From positions 1 through 64,000 of the forward strand of contig CADANY010000004.1 in assembly GCA_902789395.1 (NCBI GenBank): a stretch of 64,000 nucleotides of DNA, written 5' to 3'. A program made the position numbers and the translations under genes. Source of the stretch: an uncultured Bacteroidia bacterium. GTDB taxonomy: Bacteria; Bacteroidota; Bacteroidia; Bacteroidales; UBA932. The notes under the pieces were generated by a model. The model had not been told where the DNA came from. It saw only the letters and a program-made list of their open reading frames with translations, and made no database searches. Positions 16,606 through 26,129 of the stretch are shown here, one piece after another (within the stretch, counting starts at the first letter, position 1; each line of letters opens with the position of its first letter).

Positions 16606-17768
16606 TGGACGTCTCGCGGTTCATATCGCGGAAACTACGTTTTCAGGGAAACATCGCGGCGGTTTCGATCGCCGTGAGTTTCTTTGTCATGATCCTTTCG
16701 GTTACGATCTCGTCCGGATTCCGGCATGCCGTCCGGGATGGGGTCGCCGCCATTACCGGGGATATCCAGATTTCCTCGGTCCATTCTGCCGGCCTGATGG
16801 GAGAGAATCCGATCTCGGCCTCGTTGAGCGAGGGATGCGGGGTCGCTTCTCTTCCCGGTGTGGCAAGCATCTCCCCGGTCGCATTCCGGGCCGGCATTGT
16901 CCGGAGCGGGGATGTGATCCATGGGGTGCTGGTCAAAGGCATTGCCGATTATCCTGATTCGTCCATGACGGTCTCCATCCCGAAGCGCCTTTCCGAACTG
17001 ACGGGTCTCGGAGAGGGAGATTCCATGCTGACGTATTTCGTCGGGGAGAAGGTGAAAGTCCGGAAGTTCCGGATCGCCAGGGTCCATGACGACCTGATCG
17101 AATTCGATGAGAATCTTGTCGTCTATGCCCCGATTGCCGATATCCGCCGGGTCAATGAATGGGATGACGATGAGGCTTCGCTGCTGGAAGTCTCTGTCCT
17201 TCCCGCCATGCGCGGCGACCGGATGGTCAAGGAGCTTTCCGGAAAGGTCGGAACTCTTTTAGCCCTCTCTCCCGAGGCACGGGAGCAGCAGTTGATGACA
17301 ACGGCTGCGCAGGACCGTTATCCACAGCTGTTTTCCTGGCTGACCCTGCTTGATTTCAATGTGCTTTTTATCCTGATCCTGATGACGATCGTCGCAGGAT
17401 TCAATATGATTTCCGGTCTTCTGATCGTCCTTTTCCGGAACATTCCGACCATCGGAACCCTGAAAACACTCGGCATGGGAGACCGGACGATTTCGGCCGT
17501 TTTTCTCCGGGTCGCTTCCGGTGTCGTCCTGAAAGGGATGGCCGTCGGCAATGCTCTGGCCTTTCTGTTCTGCCTGATCCAGGGAACAACGCACCTGATC
17601 CGGCTCAATCCGGAGAACTATTTTGTATCGTATGTGCCTGTCCATGTGGATCTTCCCCTGATTCTCGGGGCGGACCTCGTGTCCCTTCTGGCGATTATGG
17701 CCCTGCTGACCCTGCCGACGCTGTTTATCTCCCGGGTCGATCCGGCGACGACCGTCCGGATGAATTAG
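16605..17768 (+). CDS. FtsX/LolE-family ABC transporter permease
   Basis: 387-residue inner-membrane protein with the MacB/FtsX plan. One N-terminal helix (about 20-43) is followed by a periplasmic domain of about 220 residues and three C-terminal helices (near 262-290, 312-336 and 352-378). The N-terminal pattern MDVSRFISRKL and the segment NMISGLLIVLFRNIPTIGTLKTLGM are typical of LolC/LolE lipoprotein-release permeases, which pull lipoproteins out of the inner membrane with the ATPase LolD. No ATPase gene is adjacent. Start and stop overlap the M13 gene (TAATG). Its stop overlaps the convergent transglycosylase stop (TTAG). Confidence 0.85.
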   Translation: MDVSRFISRKLRFQGNIAAVSIAVSFFVMILSVTISSGFRHAVRDGVAAITGDIQISSVHSAGLMGENPISASLSEGCGVASLPGVASISPVAFRAGIVRSGDVIHGVLVKGIADYPDSSMTVSIPKRLSELTGLGEGDSMLTYFVGEKVKVRKFRIARVHDDLIEFDENLVVYAPIADIRRVNEWDDDEASLLEVSVLPAMRGDRMVKELSGKVGTLLALSPEAREQQLMTTAAQDRYPQLFSWLTLLDFNVLFILILMTIVAGFNMISGLLIVLFRNIPTIGTLKTLGMGDRTISAVFLRVASGVVLKGMAVGNALAFLFCLIQGTTHLIRLNPENYFVSYVPVHVDLPLILGADLVSLLAIMALLTLPTLFISRVDPATTVRMN

Positions 17769-18673
17769 TCCTTGTAGAAGCGGCAGTATTTTCTCCAGGT
17801 CTCGAGGACCCCGCTGACGAAGGCGACGGTTTCTTTTCCGCTGAATCCTTTCATCTCTTCGAAAAGAGGCGTAATGTTATCCCAGTATGAGGCGTCAATC
17901 CCTTGTTTCTGGGCGAGACGGATGCACTGGAGGATCCGCCCGTCTCCTGCGTTGTAGCCTGCCAGGGCCAGCTTGATGCATTCCGTCTCGTTGGCGGCGT
18001 AGGGTACGAAAACCTTTCGGAGTGTTTCCAGGTATTCCGTTCCGATCCGGATATTGGTTGACGGATCACGGAGGCTGTCTGCACTGATTGATACCGGACG
18101 GACCTGCATGAGTCCGACAGCGCCTGCCGCGGATTCTGCTTCTTCGTCGAACTTGGATTCCCTGTAGATAACGGCGGCGATGAGTCTCCAGTCCCATCCG
18201 CAGCGGGACGCTTCCCGGCGGATAATCGGATCATAGGCGCTGATGGCGCTGAAATCTGGAAACATCGTAATGCTGCTGAGCCAGCGGTTGATTGTCTGGA
18301 CCCGGGCCGGCTTGTCCGGGGAGGAGGACCACAGCGTTCCGCCCGGTGCCGGGATGGATGATACAAGACCTTTGTAGGCAGATGTATCCTTGGAGGAGGA
18401 TACGACGATATCCGCTTTGCCGAGTAAAACCGAGTCGGCAACTCCTTCCTTGACGCGGAGGAAAGAAACCGGAACGAGATGGTCTTCCGCATACCGGGAG
18501 ACGAGGATCCGGCTCTGCCGTTCCTGTTTCCGTGAGTCCAGCCTGAGGATGCACGTCAGCAGGGAATCTTCCCCGCGAAGCGGTCCGGAACGCTCCGGCC
18601 TGCGGTGCATGGACGGAATAAAGAGGATACAGAGCAAACCTGCAGCCAGGTATGGGAGAATTCTCCGAAACAT
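17765..18673 (-). CDS. Membrane-anchored lytic transglycosylase (MltF-like)
   Basis: 302-residue protein with an N-terminal membrane anchor (about 6-20) and a C-terminal SLT catalytic domain (about 145-300). The catalytic Glu is E172 in IYRESKF, followed by AAGAVGLMQVRP and the NIRIGTEYL helix. It cleaves peptidoglycan glycan strands to anhydromuropeptides. Residues 38-135 resemble a shortened piece of the solute-binding-like domain that precedes SLT in MltF; there is not room for a complete one. It is the last gene of a pncB-pncA-porin operon, 4 bases after the porin. Confidence 0.85.
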   Translation of the reverse strand: MFRRILPYLAAGLLCILFIPSMHRRPERSGPLRGEDSLLTCILRLDSRKQERQSRILVSRYAEDHLVPVSFLRVKEGVADSVLLGKADIVVSSSKDTSAYKGLVSSIPAPGGTLWSSSPDKPARVQTINRWLSSITMFPDFSAISAYDPIIRREASRCGWDWRLIAAVIYRESKFDEEAESAAGAVGLMQVRPVSISADSLRDPSTNIRIGTEYLETLRKVFVPYAANETECIKLALAGYNAGDGRILQCIRLAQKQGIDASYWDNITPLFEEMKGFSGKETVAFVSGVLETWRKYCRFYKD

Positions 18674-18677
18674 GGGG

Positions 18678-21428
18678 CTAACGCATTGCGTTTCTCAGAC
18701 CGCCCCCACCGCCTCCGACGCCCATTCCGGATCCGGCCCTTTCCGAAAGGGCTTTCTGCTGACCGGAAAGAACATAGAACGGCCAGTAGATTCCGATCTT
18801 GAAGACCCGGTCGGTGATGATATAGCGGTTGGCGCTGAAGTAGTCGTGCTTGTCCATCGGCCAGCCCTGTCCCGCATTCTCCAGTTTGGCGAATATGCAG
18901 GCGCGTTTCCATTGGATATTGACAAACGCGTCGAACTGGGGACCGTTGTGGTAGAGATACTCGTTCTGGGCCATGAAGGTGCCGGTAACGGGATTGAAGG
19001 AGGGTGCATACCAGGGGGTATTCCACCGCATGTCCGCTCCGATCTGCATCTTCATGACATCCTCCCGGACGATGTTGAATTGGATGAAATACCGCAGGTT
19101 CAGCGCTACGAGCGGCAGCGGAAGGACTGCCTGGTCCGTCGAATACTGGAAAAGGATCCGGTTGTCAAGGTGGATGAGGTCTTTGATGACGAATTCCTTG
19201 GAGAGCGAAGCCTTGAACACATTGACCGGAGATGCGGCCTGGCGGACAACGCCGAGGGTATCATAGAAGATATGGCCTGTCGTCAGCCCGTAGCCTGCGG
19301 ATGCTGCAAGGCGCCATCTCGGTACCGAAATGCTGCCTTCAGCATTCATCGTATAGATCTTCCCGAAGTCGTTATCCCATTTGAAATGGTTTGAGTAGAA
19401 ATGCTGCTGGAAATAATCCGGTTCTCTCAGCCCCATATCGAACGAGCCCTTGATCGTGACCGGAGAGTCTTTGTGCCGGCGGAAGGGGAAGAGATTGAGG
19501 GCGACATTGGCGTCCAGTGAGAAATCGTTGGCTCCGTATCCGAGGAAACTGTACTGCCCGAGGGCATTCCAGTCCATGTACCTGCTCAGTTTACCTTCGG
19601 CGCCGGCATAGGCATAGACCGTGTTCCAAAGCGTATTCGGGGTCCGGCTGATATAGTCGGTATACCGGCCGATATGGTGGGAGCGCAGCCTGTCTCCGAT
19701 TCCGCCCTCGATCTTCGAGATGACGAAATCGTCCGCCCAGGGCTGGACCCTCAGGAAAACCCGGTTGTCCAGCTGCATCATCCGGATGGAGTCGATGCTC
19801 GAGGACGGGTTATAGTAGAATGTATTGTTGAAGAAAGAACGTCCGTTCCTGTCGGCACTCAAATCGTCGGTATAGATTTTCGTGTAGACGGTATAGTCGG
19901 TCGATGAGCCGACGAAGACCGTCGTGAGACCCTTCAGGGTATCGAGCGTCGCGTAGTAAGCCTGCCGTTCTTCCTCTTTCTTTTTCAGATTCTCCTCCAT
20001 CCGGTTGATCCTCAGCGTGTCGCCCGTCGCGGTAATGCTGTCCCGGAGGTGCTGCTCCGCCTTGATCTCCTTGCGGTCCTTCCATTTCATGATGAAGGTA
20101 AACGGAATGCGGTAGGACTGGTCGAAGAAAAGGGTATTCTTCTTATATGTATTCGAGGCGGAGGCGAGATTGACGCTGATCTCACGTACGTCGACCGTGG
20201 TATCCCGGATCCATGAGATGTCCTGGAGACCGCCGTTTTCCGTGCGGGTCACTTTGTTGTGGATGAGTCCGGCATGGGCGAGGTATTTCTTCCCGAGCCA
20301 GTTGGCGGAGATGACCGAGGTCTTGTTGGTCGTTTCTTCGTTTTGCAGGATTCCCTTCCCGCCGTAGCGCTTGAATTCCAGGGTGACGTTCAGCTGCGGG
20401 AAGATATTCTGTGTCGTGAATAGCCGGAGATTGTCGGATTCCTTGGCGGAAGGAGCCAGGAGGGTCCCGTAGTATTCCAGTTCCGTGTACGGAGTCTTGG
20501 TATTGTACATGGGAAGTTTGTCCGGCGTATAGGTCCATGATTCATAGGGCCGGTAGAAACTGACGCTGCTTCCCGGGTCGCGCTTGAACCAGTCATAGGT
20601 CTCAACGGCGGAGCCTGCGACGCCGAGCCAGGTCGCATTGACGTCCTCCCGGAGGAAGGGATAGTCGTGGAAATGATAGTCGAAGGTCGTGTCGATGGGG
20701 TCGAGGGTGACGCGGTTGAAATACGAGTCGTGTTTCCAGGAAATGATCCGCTTGTAGTGCATCGAATCCGGGACGAACATGGTCTCCAGGATACGCGGCG
20801 TATTTTCAATGACGCTGTCGCGGTGTTTTTTGAGGCTGTCCTTGAGATGGAGGATGCTGTCCTGACGGTGCATGATGGCCGGCAGTTTCTGTTCATATTC
20901 CCAGCGTTTCCTTTCCGCCTTGGACATGGACGCCCATTTCTTTTCGAAGGCGGCTACGGCCGCATCCGTCGAGTCTTTCAGGTACAGGGAGTCGATCAGG
21001 GGCCATTCGAGGGAATCGCCGGCCTCGATTAGGGAATCGACGACGATCCGGTGGGTCAGGGAGTCTTTGATGGCGACGTACCATTTGTAGCGGAACGGGT
21101 CTGTCTCCCGAAGTTCTTCGGGGACCTTCATGGTATCCCGTGCCGTGATTTGCGGAACCGTATCAGCGGGAGATCCATCTCCGAAAAAGAGGGAATCGAG
21201 GGCTTCTTCCAGCGTAGAATCGGCTTTCTGCAGCAGACTGTCGGCCTGGGTCCGGGTCGTGTCCGCCTGACGGGTCGTATCGATCTGGATGGTTGCGATG
21301 TCGATATCCCGCAGCCCGGGGAATCCCTCCCCGTCCTGCGTCCGGCGGATATCCATCCCGACGGTCTGGGCGAGCGCGTAACCTGCCAGGGCGGCAGGGA
21401 GGAGCATCTTCGAAAACAGATTCTTCAT
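18678..21428 (-). CDS. Putative outer-membrane porin (Porin_10 type)
   Basis: 916-residue protein with an N-terminal signal peptide (about 1-21). It has a Thr/Asp/Gln-rich region of low complexity (50-110), a charged helical segment (150-215), and a long C-terminal part (about 280-900) of alternating short strands with aromatic girdles such as FFQFNIVRED. This plan fits the large Bacteroidota putative porins with a beta-barrel C-terminus. The last residues are an unusual Gly-rich tail (GMGVGGGGGGLRNAMR) after the last strand. The gene lies 12 bases after pncA and 4 bases before the transglycosylase, so it should be co-transcribed with NAD salvage genes. Confidence 0.75.
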   Translation of the reverse strand: MKNLFSKMLLPAALAGYALAQTVGMDIRRTQDGEGFPGLRDIDIATIQIDTTRQADTTRTQADSLLQKADSTLEEALDSLFFGDGSPADTVPQITARDTMKVPEELRETDPFRYKWYVAIKDSLTHRIVVDSLIEAGDSLEWPLIDSLYLKDSTDAAVAAFEKKWASMSKAERKRWEYEQKLPAIMHRQDSILHLKDSLKKHRDSVIENTPRILETMFVPDSMHYKRIISWKHDSYFNRVTLDPIDTTFDYHFHDYPFLREDVNATWLGVAGSAVETYDWFKRDPGSSVSFYRPYESWTYTPDKLPMYNTKTPYTELEYYGTLLAPSAKESDNLRLFTTQNIFPQLNVTLEFKRYGGKGILQNEETTNKTSVISANWLGKKYLAHAGLIHNKVTRTENGGLQDISWIRDTTVDVREISVNLASASNTYKKNTLFFDQSYRIPFTFIMKWKDRKEIKAEQHLRDSITATGDTLRINRMEENLKKKEEERQAYYATLDTLKGLTTVFVGSSTDYTVYTKIYTDDLSADRNGRSFFNNTFYYNPSSSIDSIRMMQLDNRVFLRVQPWADDFVISKIEGGIGDRLRSHHIGRYTDYISRTPNTLWNTVYAYAGAEGKLSRYMDWNALGQYSFLGYGANDFSLDANVALNLFPFRRHKDSPVTIKGSFDMGLREPDYFQQHFYSNHFKWDNDFGKIYTMNAEGSISVPRWRLAASAGYGLTTGHIFYDTLGVVRQAASPVNVFKASLSKEFVIKDLIHLDNRILFQYSTDQAVLPLPLVALNLRYFIQFNIVREDVMKMQIGADMRWNTPWYAPSFNPVTGTFMAQNEYLYHNGPQFDAFVNIQWKRACIFAKLENAGQGWPMDKHDYFSANRYIITDRVFKIGIYWPFYVLSGQQKALSERAGSGMGVGGGGGGLRNAMR

Positions 21429-21440
21429 TCAATCGTACTG

Positions 21441-22031
21441 TTACCTGAAACGGATGCCTTCCGCCTCCATCTCGGCAATGGCTTTCTCATGGCCTTCGCG
21501 GTCGACATAAGCGATGCAGTCTTTGAGGATGCAGACATCGAATCCGTCTTTCTGCAAATCTTCTGCCGTATTGCGTACACAATACTCCGTAGCGATGCCG
21601 CAGACAAGCACTTTTTTGATGTCCAGGAGGCGGAGCACCTCGGAAAGGGTCTGTCCGGCCGGGTTCACGCCTTCAAAACCACTGTATTGTTCCTTATTTT
21701 TGTCTTCCCCTTTATAGAAGGTACATTCTTCGCGGGCGTGCGGGGCGAGCGCTTCATGGATCCGGGCGCCGCGGGTTCCCTGGACACAGTGGGGGGGCCA
21801 GGGACCGCCCTGCTGGGTGAAGGAGCAGTGGTCGGCAGGATGATGGTCACAGACGAACAGGATCGGGAAGGTATCATGGATCCCGATCTCATCCCCGACG
21901 ACCGCATCCCGGGTTGCCCGGTCGATGAACCGCAGCGTGGCGGCGACGGCGTTGTCGGCTTCCTGGCAGGCCATGCTGCCGTCGATGAAATCGTAGAGCA
22001 TGTCTACGACGATAAGGGCGCTGTCTTTCAT
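21441..22031 (-). CDS. pncA: Nicotinamidase
   Basis: 196-residue isochorismatase-fold hydrolase that deamidates nicotinamide to nicotinate in NAD salvage. The catalytic triad is visible: D10 in LIVVDMLYDF, K107 in FYKGED and C151 in ATEYCV. The metal site DHHP (62-65) and the WPPHCVQGT loop (78-86) are intact. It starts 3 bases after the pncB stop; its product is the substrate of pncB. Confidence 0.95.
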   Translation of the reverse strand: MKDSALIVVDMLYDFIDGSMACQEADNAVAATLRFIDRATRDAVVGDEIGIHDTFPILFVCDHHPADHCSFTQQGGPWPPHCVQGTRGARIHEALAPHAREECTFYKGEDKNKEQYSGFEGVNPAGQTLSEVLRLLDIKKVLVCGIATEYCVRNTAEDLQKDGFDVCILKDCIAYVDREGHEKAIAEMEAEGIRFR

Positions 22032-22034
22032 GTC

Positions 22035-23537
22035 TCAGTCGATCTTAAAATTATCAATCTGACGGACGAGTTCGTTGATGATGCCCATCTTGCAGTCATA
22101 CAGGTCGTCGGAAATGTCGACCTTGTAGAAATGCGGGTTGATCAGACGGCGTTCCGCCGGTGAGAAATGGGCCAGGTTGTCCTTGTAGAAGGCCTTCTTT
22201 TCCGCCAGGGTGTGACGGATGTGGCAGGGGACGCCTTCCCTGATGACGGGAATCTGGAGGGGACGGGCCGTATAGGATCCGGCCTCGAAGGTCTTGTATT
22301 TGTAGCTGTCGTATTCGTCCCGGAGGGTGATCTCTTCTCCGGCGAGGATTTTCTTCTCGAGGGAATCGCCCCGAAGGCAGGTGACATCGACCTTGAATAC
22401 CATTCCGTCCGGTGCCGTCGCTTTTTCGCTCTTGATACTGATGCGGTAGGTAATCTGGAAGCCCGGGTTGATCAGCTTGATCTTGTCTTCGGACCGCTTC
22501 AGGACCGGAGTTCCGTCGATCTGGACCAGTTTGTAGACATTTCCGAAGCAAGGCGCCGCCTTGGAAGTCGCGATGGCATCGCCGACGCCGTAGCTGTCGA
22601 TGCGTGCGCCCTGGCGCTCGAGGTCAGTGATCAGATACTCGTCCAGTCCGTTGGTTGCGAATATCTTGCAGTTTTTCATGCCATGTTCGTCGAGGATCCG
22701 GCGGACTTCGACGGACAGGTAGGCGAGGTCGCCGCTGTCGAGACGGATGCCGTATCCGCCCGGGTAGGAGTCATCGATTCCGTTCTCCCGGAAAGCGCGG
22801 ATGGCATTGAGAATGCCGCAGCGGAGGGTATCGTAGGTGTCGATCAGGAGGATGAGGTTCTCTCCGCGGTGTGTCTTGATATAGTCGGAAAAGGCCTTGT
22901 GCTCGCTTTCGACGGAGTTTCCGTAGGAGGTGACATAGCTGTGGGCCATCGTCCCGGTTGAGGGGACGCCGTTCATGACGCCCGTCAGGATATTCGAGGA
23001 ACTGGCGCATCCGGCGATCTGGGCGGCTTTCCCGCCGAAAATGGCAGCCCAGGGTCCATGGGCCCTACGGGAGCCGAACTCGCTGACGGGATGCTCCGTC
23101 GCGCGGCAGACGCGGGATGCTTTCGTAGCGACGGCCATCTGATGGTTCAGGATCGTCAGCATCGGAGTTTCGAGGACCTGGGCCTCGATCAGGGGGCCGA
23201 CAACCGTGACGAGAGGCTGGTTGGGGAATGCGATTTCGCCTTCCCGCATCGCATATACCTCTCCGGTGAAACGCATGGTGCTCAGGTACTTTCTGAATTC
23301 CAGATACTCCTCTCCCGGGAGGAATTTCTCGTAAAACTCTTCAGGCTGGTTCCCGAGTTCCGTGACCATCTCGATAATCTCCTCGGTGCCGCTGACGACT
23401 GCCCAGTTGTTGTTCTCCGGCGCCTTCCGGTAGAAGAGATTGAAGACAGCGATTTCGTCTTTGCGTCCGGTGTCGAAGAAGGATTTTCCCATCGTATACT
23501 GGTACTTGTCCGAGCAGTAAGCGTAATTCAGTTCCAT
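22035..23537 (-). CDS. pncB: Nicotinate phosphoribosyltransferase
   Basis: 500-residue enzyme joining nicotinate and PRPP to give nicotinate mononucleotide, the committed step of the Preiss-Handler salvage route. Conserved features include DKYQYTMG near the start, EFGSRRAHG (the nicotinate/PRPP site) near residue 155 and IRLDSGDLAYL in the barrel. Length fits the longer form of the family. It heads the pncB-pncA-porin-transglycosylase operon and has an exact promoter 26 bases upstream. Confidence 0.94.
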   Translation of the reverse strand: MELNYAYCSDKYQYTMGKSFFDTGRKDEIAVFNLFYRKAPENNNWAVVSGTEEIIEMVTELGNQPEEFYEKFLPGEEYLEFRKYLSTMRFTGEVYAMREGEIAFPNQPLVTVVGPLIEAQVLETPMLTILNHQMAVATKASRVCRATEHPVSEFGSRRAHGPWAAIFGGKAAQIAGCASSSNILTGVMNGVPSTGTMAHSYVTSYGNSVESEHKAFSDYIKTHRGENLILLIDTYDTLRCGILNAIRAFRENGIDDSYPGGYGIRLDSGDLAYLSVEVRRILDEHGMKNCKIFATNGLDEYLITDLERQGARIDSYGVGDAIATSKAAPCFGNVYKLVQIDGTPVLKRSEDKIKLINPGFQITYRISIKSEKATAPDGMVFKVDVTCLRGDSLEKKILAGEEITLRDEYDSYKYKTFEAGSYTARPLQIPVIREGVPCHIRHTLAEKKAFYKDNLAHFSPAERRLINPHFYKVDISDDLYDCKMGIINELVRQIDNFKID

Positions 23538-23563
23538 ACTGTTAATATTCTGTTATCAAACTG

Positions 23564-23571
23564 CAAATATA
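23564..23571 (-). promoter_or_regulatory. Promoter -7 element of the pncB operon
   Basis: TATATTTG on the minus strand, exact match to TAnnTTTG, 26 bases before pncB. It is back to back with the purT promoter. Confidence 0.7.
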
Positions 23572-23585
23572 ATCATTTTTATTGT

Positions 23586-23593
23586 TACCTTTG
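23586..23593 (+). promoter_or_regulatory. Promoter -7 element of purT
   Basis: TACCTTTG, exact match to TAnnTTTG, 20 bases before the purT start. Confidence 0.7.
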
Positions 23594-23613
23594 TATAATT
23601 AATCTTTCTGGAT

Positions 23614-24810
23614 ATGCTTCAACTTGGATCCCCCCTTACCCCACATGCCTTCAAGGCCCTTCTCTGCGGCTCAGGCGAACTCGGAAAAGAAATCGTTATG
23701 GAACTTCAGCGTCTCGGTGTCGAGGTCATCGCCGTCGATCGCTATGCCAACGCTCCTGCAATGCAGGTGGCGCACCGCAGCCATGTCATCAACATGCTAG
23801 ACGGGGCAGCTCTCCGCCGCGTAATAGAAGAAGAAAAACCGGATGTGATCATCCCGGAGGTCGAAGCGATCGCCACCCCTGAACTGGTCCGTCTCGAACA
23901 GGAAGGATACCACGTCATCCCTACCGCAAAAGCAGCGCTCCTGACGATGAACCGGGAGGGCATCCGCCGGCTTGCGGCAGAAGAATTGGGGCTTCCGACG
24001 GCTCCGTACCGTTTCGCCGATACCTATGAGGAGTTCCGTGCAGCCATATCCGAAATCGGCATTCCCTGTGTTGTCAAACCGATCATGAGCTCTTCCGGTC
24101 ACGGGCAGAGCGTCGTCCGTTCCGAAGCGGATATCGATACCTCCTGGCATATCGCCCAGGAAGGCGGGCGTGCCGGCGCCGGCCGGGTTATCGTCGAAGG
24201 TTTCATCGATTTCGATTATGAAATTACCATGCTGACGGTCCGGCATATCGGCGGAACGACTCCTCTTTCTCCGATCGGCCATCATCAGGTCGACGGGGAT
24301 TACCGGGAGTCCTGGCAGCCGCAGGCAATGAGTCCGGAAACCCTTGCTAAGGCAAGGGACATCGCCGTGCGAATTACCGGTGCGCTTGGCGGAAGGGGCA
24401 TTTTCGGCGTGGAAATGTTTGTCAAGGGTGACGATGTGATTTTCAGTGAGGTCTCTCCTCGTCCGCACGATACCGGTATGGTTACAATGGTATCGCAGGA
24501 TCTGAGCGAATTCGCCCTTCATGCGCGTGCCATCCTGGGTCTCCCGATCCCTACGGTCCGCTTTTTCGGACCGAGCGCTTCGAAGGCCATTGTCGTAGAG
24601 GGAGACACGGACCAGGTCGTCTTCTCCAATCTCGAGGAGGTCCTCTCGGAGGAGGATGTCCATATCCGCCTCTTCGGGAAACCGGAAGTAAAAGGACACA
24701 GACGGTATGGCGTCCTGCTGGCACGTGCCGCGACGGTAGAGGAAGCGCTGGCAAAGGTTGAACGCGCCTACGCCAAACTCAAAGTCGACGTCCTGCCCCG
24801 CTCCAAATAA
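23614..24810 (+). CDS. purT: Formate-dependent phosphoribosylglycinamide formyltransferase
   Basis: 398-residue ATP-grasp enzyme that uses formate and ATP to formylate GAR in de novo purine synthesis, in place of the folate-dependent PurN. The N-terminal nucleotide-like fold has GSGELGKE at 19-26 and the PEVEAIAT motif near 82. The ATP-grasp core has [10 protein letters not shown], and GIFGVEMFV followed by [14 protein letters not shown] carries the metal-binding Glu and Asn/Asp positions. Standard length, single-gene unit with its own promoter and terminator. Confidence 0.95.
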   Translation: MLQLGSPLTPHAFKALLCGSGELGKEIVMELQRLGVEVIAVDRYANAPAMQVAHRSHVINMLDGAALRRVIEEEKPDVIIPEVEAIATPELVRLEQEGYHVIPTAKAALLTMNREGIRRLAAEELGLPTAPYRFADTYEEFRAAISEIGIPCVVKPIMSSSGHGQSVVRSEADIDTSWHIAQEGGRAGAGRVIVEGFIDFDYEITMLTVRHIGGTTPLSPIGHHQVDGDYRESWQPQAMSPETLAKARDIAVRITGALGGRGIFGVEMFVKGDDVIFSEVSPRPHDTGMVTMVSQDLSEFALHARAILGLPIPTVRFFGPSASKAIVVEGDTDQVVFSNLEEVLSEEDVHIRLFGKPEVKGHRRYGVLLARAATVEEALAKVERAYAKLKVDVLPRSK

Positions 24811-24832
24811 CGTTTTCCCCCGATTCATACTT

Positions 24833-24866
24833 TGTTCCGCATTTATTTTTGCGGAACATTTTTTTT
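24833..24866 (+). terminator. Intrinsic terminator of purT
   Basis: 9-base perfect stem TGTTCCGCA/TGCGGAACA (24833-24841 and 24850-24858) with an 8-base loop, followed by eight T. It lies 22 bases after the purT stop. Confidence 0.85.
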
Positions 24867-24868
24867 AT

Positions 24869-24876
24869 TATCTTTG
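24869..24876 (+). promoter_or_regulatory. Promoter -7 element of tRNA-Val
   Basis: TATCTTTG, exact match to TAnnTTTG, 12 bases before the mature 5' end of the tRNA. Confidence 0.75.
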
Positions 24877-24888
24877 CAGTCCCGTTAC

Positions 24889-24963
24889 GGGACTTTAGCT
24901 CAGTCGGTTTAGAGCGCTTGCTTCACACGCAAGAGGTCGGCAGTTCGAATCTGCCAAGTCCCA
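24889..24963 (+). tRNA. tRNA-Val (anticodon CAC)
   Basis: 75-base cloverleaf folded by hand. The acceptor stem GGGACTT/AAGTCCC has discriminator A. The D stem is GCTC/GAGC and the anticodon stem is CTTGC/GCAAG around loop TTCACAC, giving anticodon CAC for GUG codons. The T stem is GGCAG/CTGCC around TTCGAAT. All stems pair perfectly. The 3' CCA is not encoded and must be added after transcription. Confidence 0.95.
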
Positions 24964-25001
24964 CTACCTTTTCCCATTTTTCAAATTACTACTTTTTTCC
25001 G

Positions 25002-25009
25002 TAACTTTG
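25002..25009 (+). promoter_or_regulatory. Promoter -7 element of prfA/queF
   Basis: TAACTTTG, exact match to TAnnTTTG, 20 bases before prfA. Confidence 0.7.
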
Positions 25010-25029
25010 CGGACTGTAATTTAATTGAT

Positions 25030-26121
25030 ATGGCAGAGAATACGTTATTGGACAAGGTCTTGAGCCTTCAGGACAAGTACAGGCAGCTGGAAGGACAGCT
25101 GTCTGATCCTGAGGTTATCGCAGACATGAAGAAGTTTGTCCAGCTGAATAAAGATTACAAAGAACTGCAGCCGATCATCCAGGCCGGCCTTGAATACAAG
25201 CGTCTCGTCGATGAGCTCGCGCAGGCGAAGGACATCCTGATGAACGAGAAAGATGATGACCTGAAGGAAATGGCCCGGGACGAAATCGCTGAGATCGAAC
25301 CGAAGATTCCCGAAATCGAGCAGAATATCAAGCTTCTGCTGATTCCGGCCGATCCGGATGACGGGAAGAACGCCATGGTCGAAATTCGGGGCGGTACCGG
25401 CGGTGACGAGGCGGCGATTTTCGCCGGCGACCTGTTCCGCATGTACTCCAAATTTGCGGAGAAACGGGGATGGAAACTGGAAATTTCGGATCAGGCTCCG
25501 GGGACTTCCGGAGGGTATAAGCAGATCGTCTTCAAGCTTTCGAGCAACACGGACGGCGTCTATGGCGTCATGAAATATGAGTCCGGCGTCCACCGTGTCC
25601 AGCGGGTTCCCCAGACGGAGACGCAGGGGCGGATCCAGACTTCGGCCGCATCGGTGGCGGTTTTCCCCGAAGCGGGCGAGTTCGATATCGAGATCAATCC
25701 GGCCGATATCCGGAAGGACCTTTTCTGTGCTTCCGGCCCGGGCGGACAAGGCGTCAACACGACCTATTCGGCCGTTCGTCTGACCCATATCCCGACCGGA
25801 ATTGTCGTTCAGTGCCAGGAAGAGCGTTCCCAGCTGAAGAACCTGGACCGTGCGATGGAGGAACTCCGTACGCGTATCTATAATATGGAGCACCAGAAAT
25901 ATCTGGACGGGATCGCGGCCAAACGCAAGACCATGGTATCGACCGGGGACCGCTCGGCCAAGATCCGGACATATAACTATCCCCAGTCCCGGGTAACGGA
26001 TCACCGGATCAATTGGACCATGTATAATCTGCCCGTTTTTATGGACGGTGACATCCAGGAGTGCATCGACCAGCTGCAGATCGCCGAGAATGCGGAGCGG
26101 CTTAAGGAAGCGGGCGAATAA
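25030..26121 (+). CDS. prfA: Peptide chain release factor 1
   Basis: 363-residue class I release factor recognising UAA and UAG. The GGQ motif that triggers peptidyl-tRNA hydrolysis is at 238-240 ([10 protein letters not shown]). The stop-codon-reading tripeptide position is PQT at 194-196 ([10 protein letters not shown]), the PxT form of RF1 rather than the SPF of RF2. The N-terminal helical domain (1-110) is complete and there is no internal frameshift. queF follows after 8 bases. Confidence 0.95.
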   Translation: MAENTLLDKVLSLQDKYRQLEGQLSDPEVIADMKKFVQLNKDYKELQPIIQAGLEYKRLVDELAQAKDILMNEKDDDLKEMARDEIAEIEPKIPEIEQNIKLLLIPADPDDGKNAMVEIRGGTGGDEAAIFAGDLFRMYSKFAEKRGWKLEISDQAPGTSGGYKQIVFKLSSNTDGVYGVMKYESGVHRVQRVPQTETQGRIQTSAASVAVFPEAGEFDIEINPADIRKDLFCASGPGGQGVNTTYSAVRLTHIPTGIVVQCQEERSQLKNLDRAMEELRTRIYNMEHQKYLDGIAAKRKTMVSTGDRSAKIRTYNYPQSRVTDHRINWTMYNLPVFMDGDIQECIDQLQIAENAERLKEAGE

Positions 26122-26129
26122 GTCTATCT

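Noticed and set aside
24964-25029. Possible preQ1 or other riboswitch before prfA-queF
   Set aside because: Only about 20 bases lie between promoter and start codon; no aptamer could fit.
25600-25620. PQT instead of PAT at the codon-reading tripeptide of release factor 1
   Set aside because: The middle position of the PxT motif varies naturally, and the rest of the factor is normal; not evidence of altered stop-codon use.
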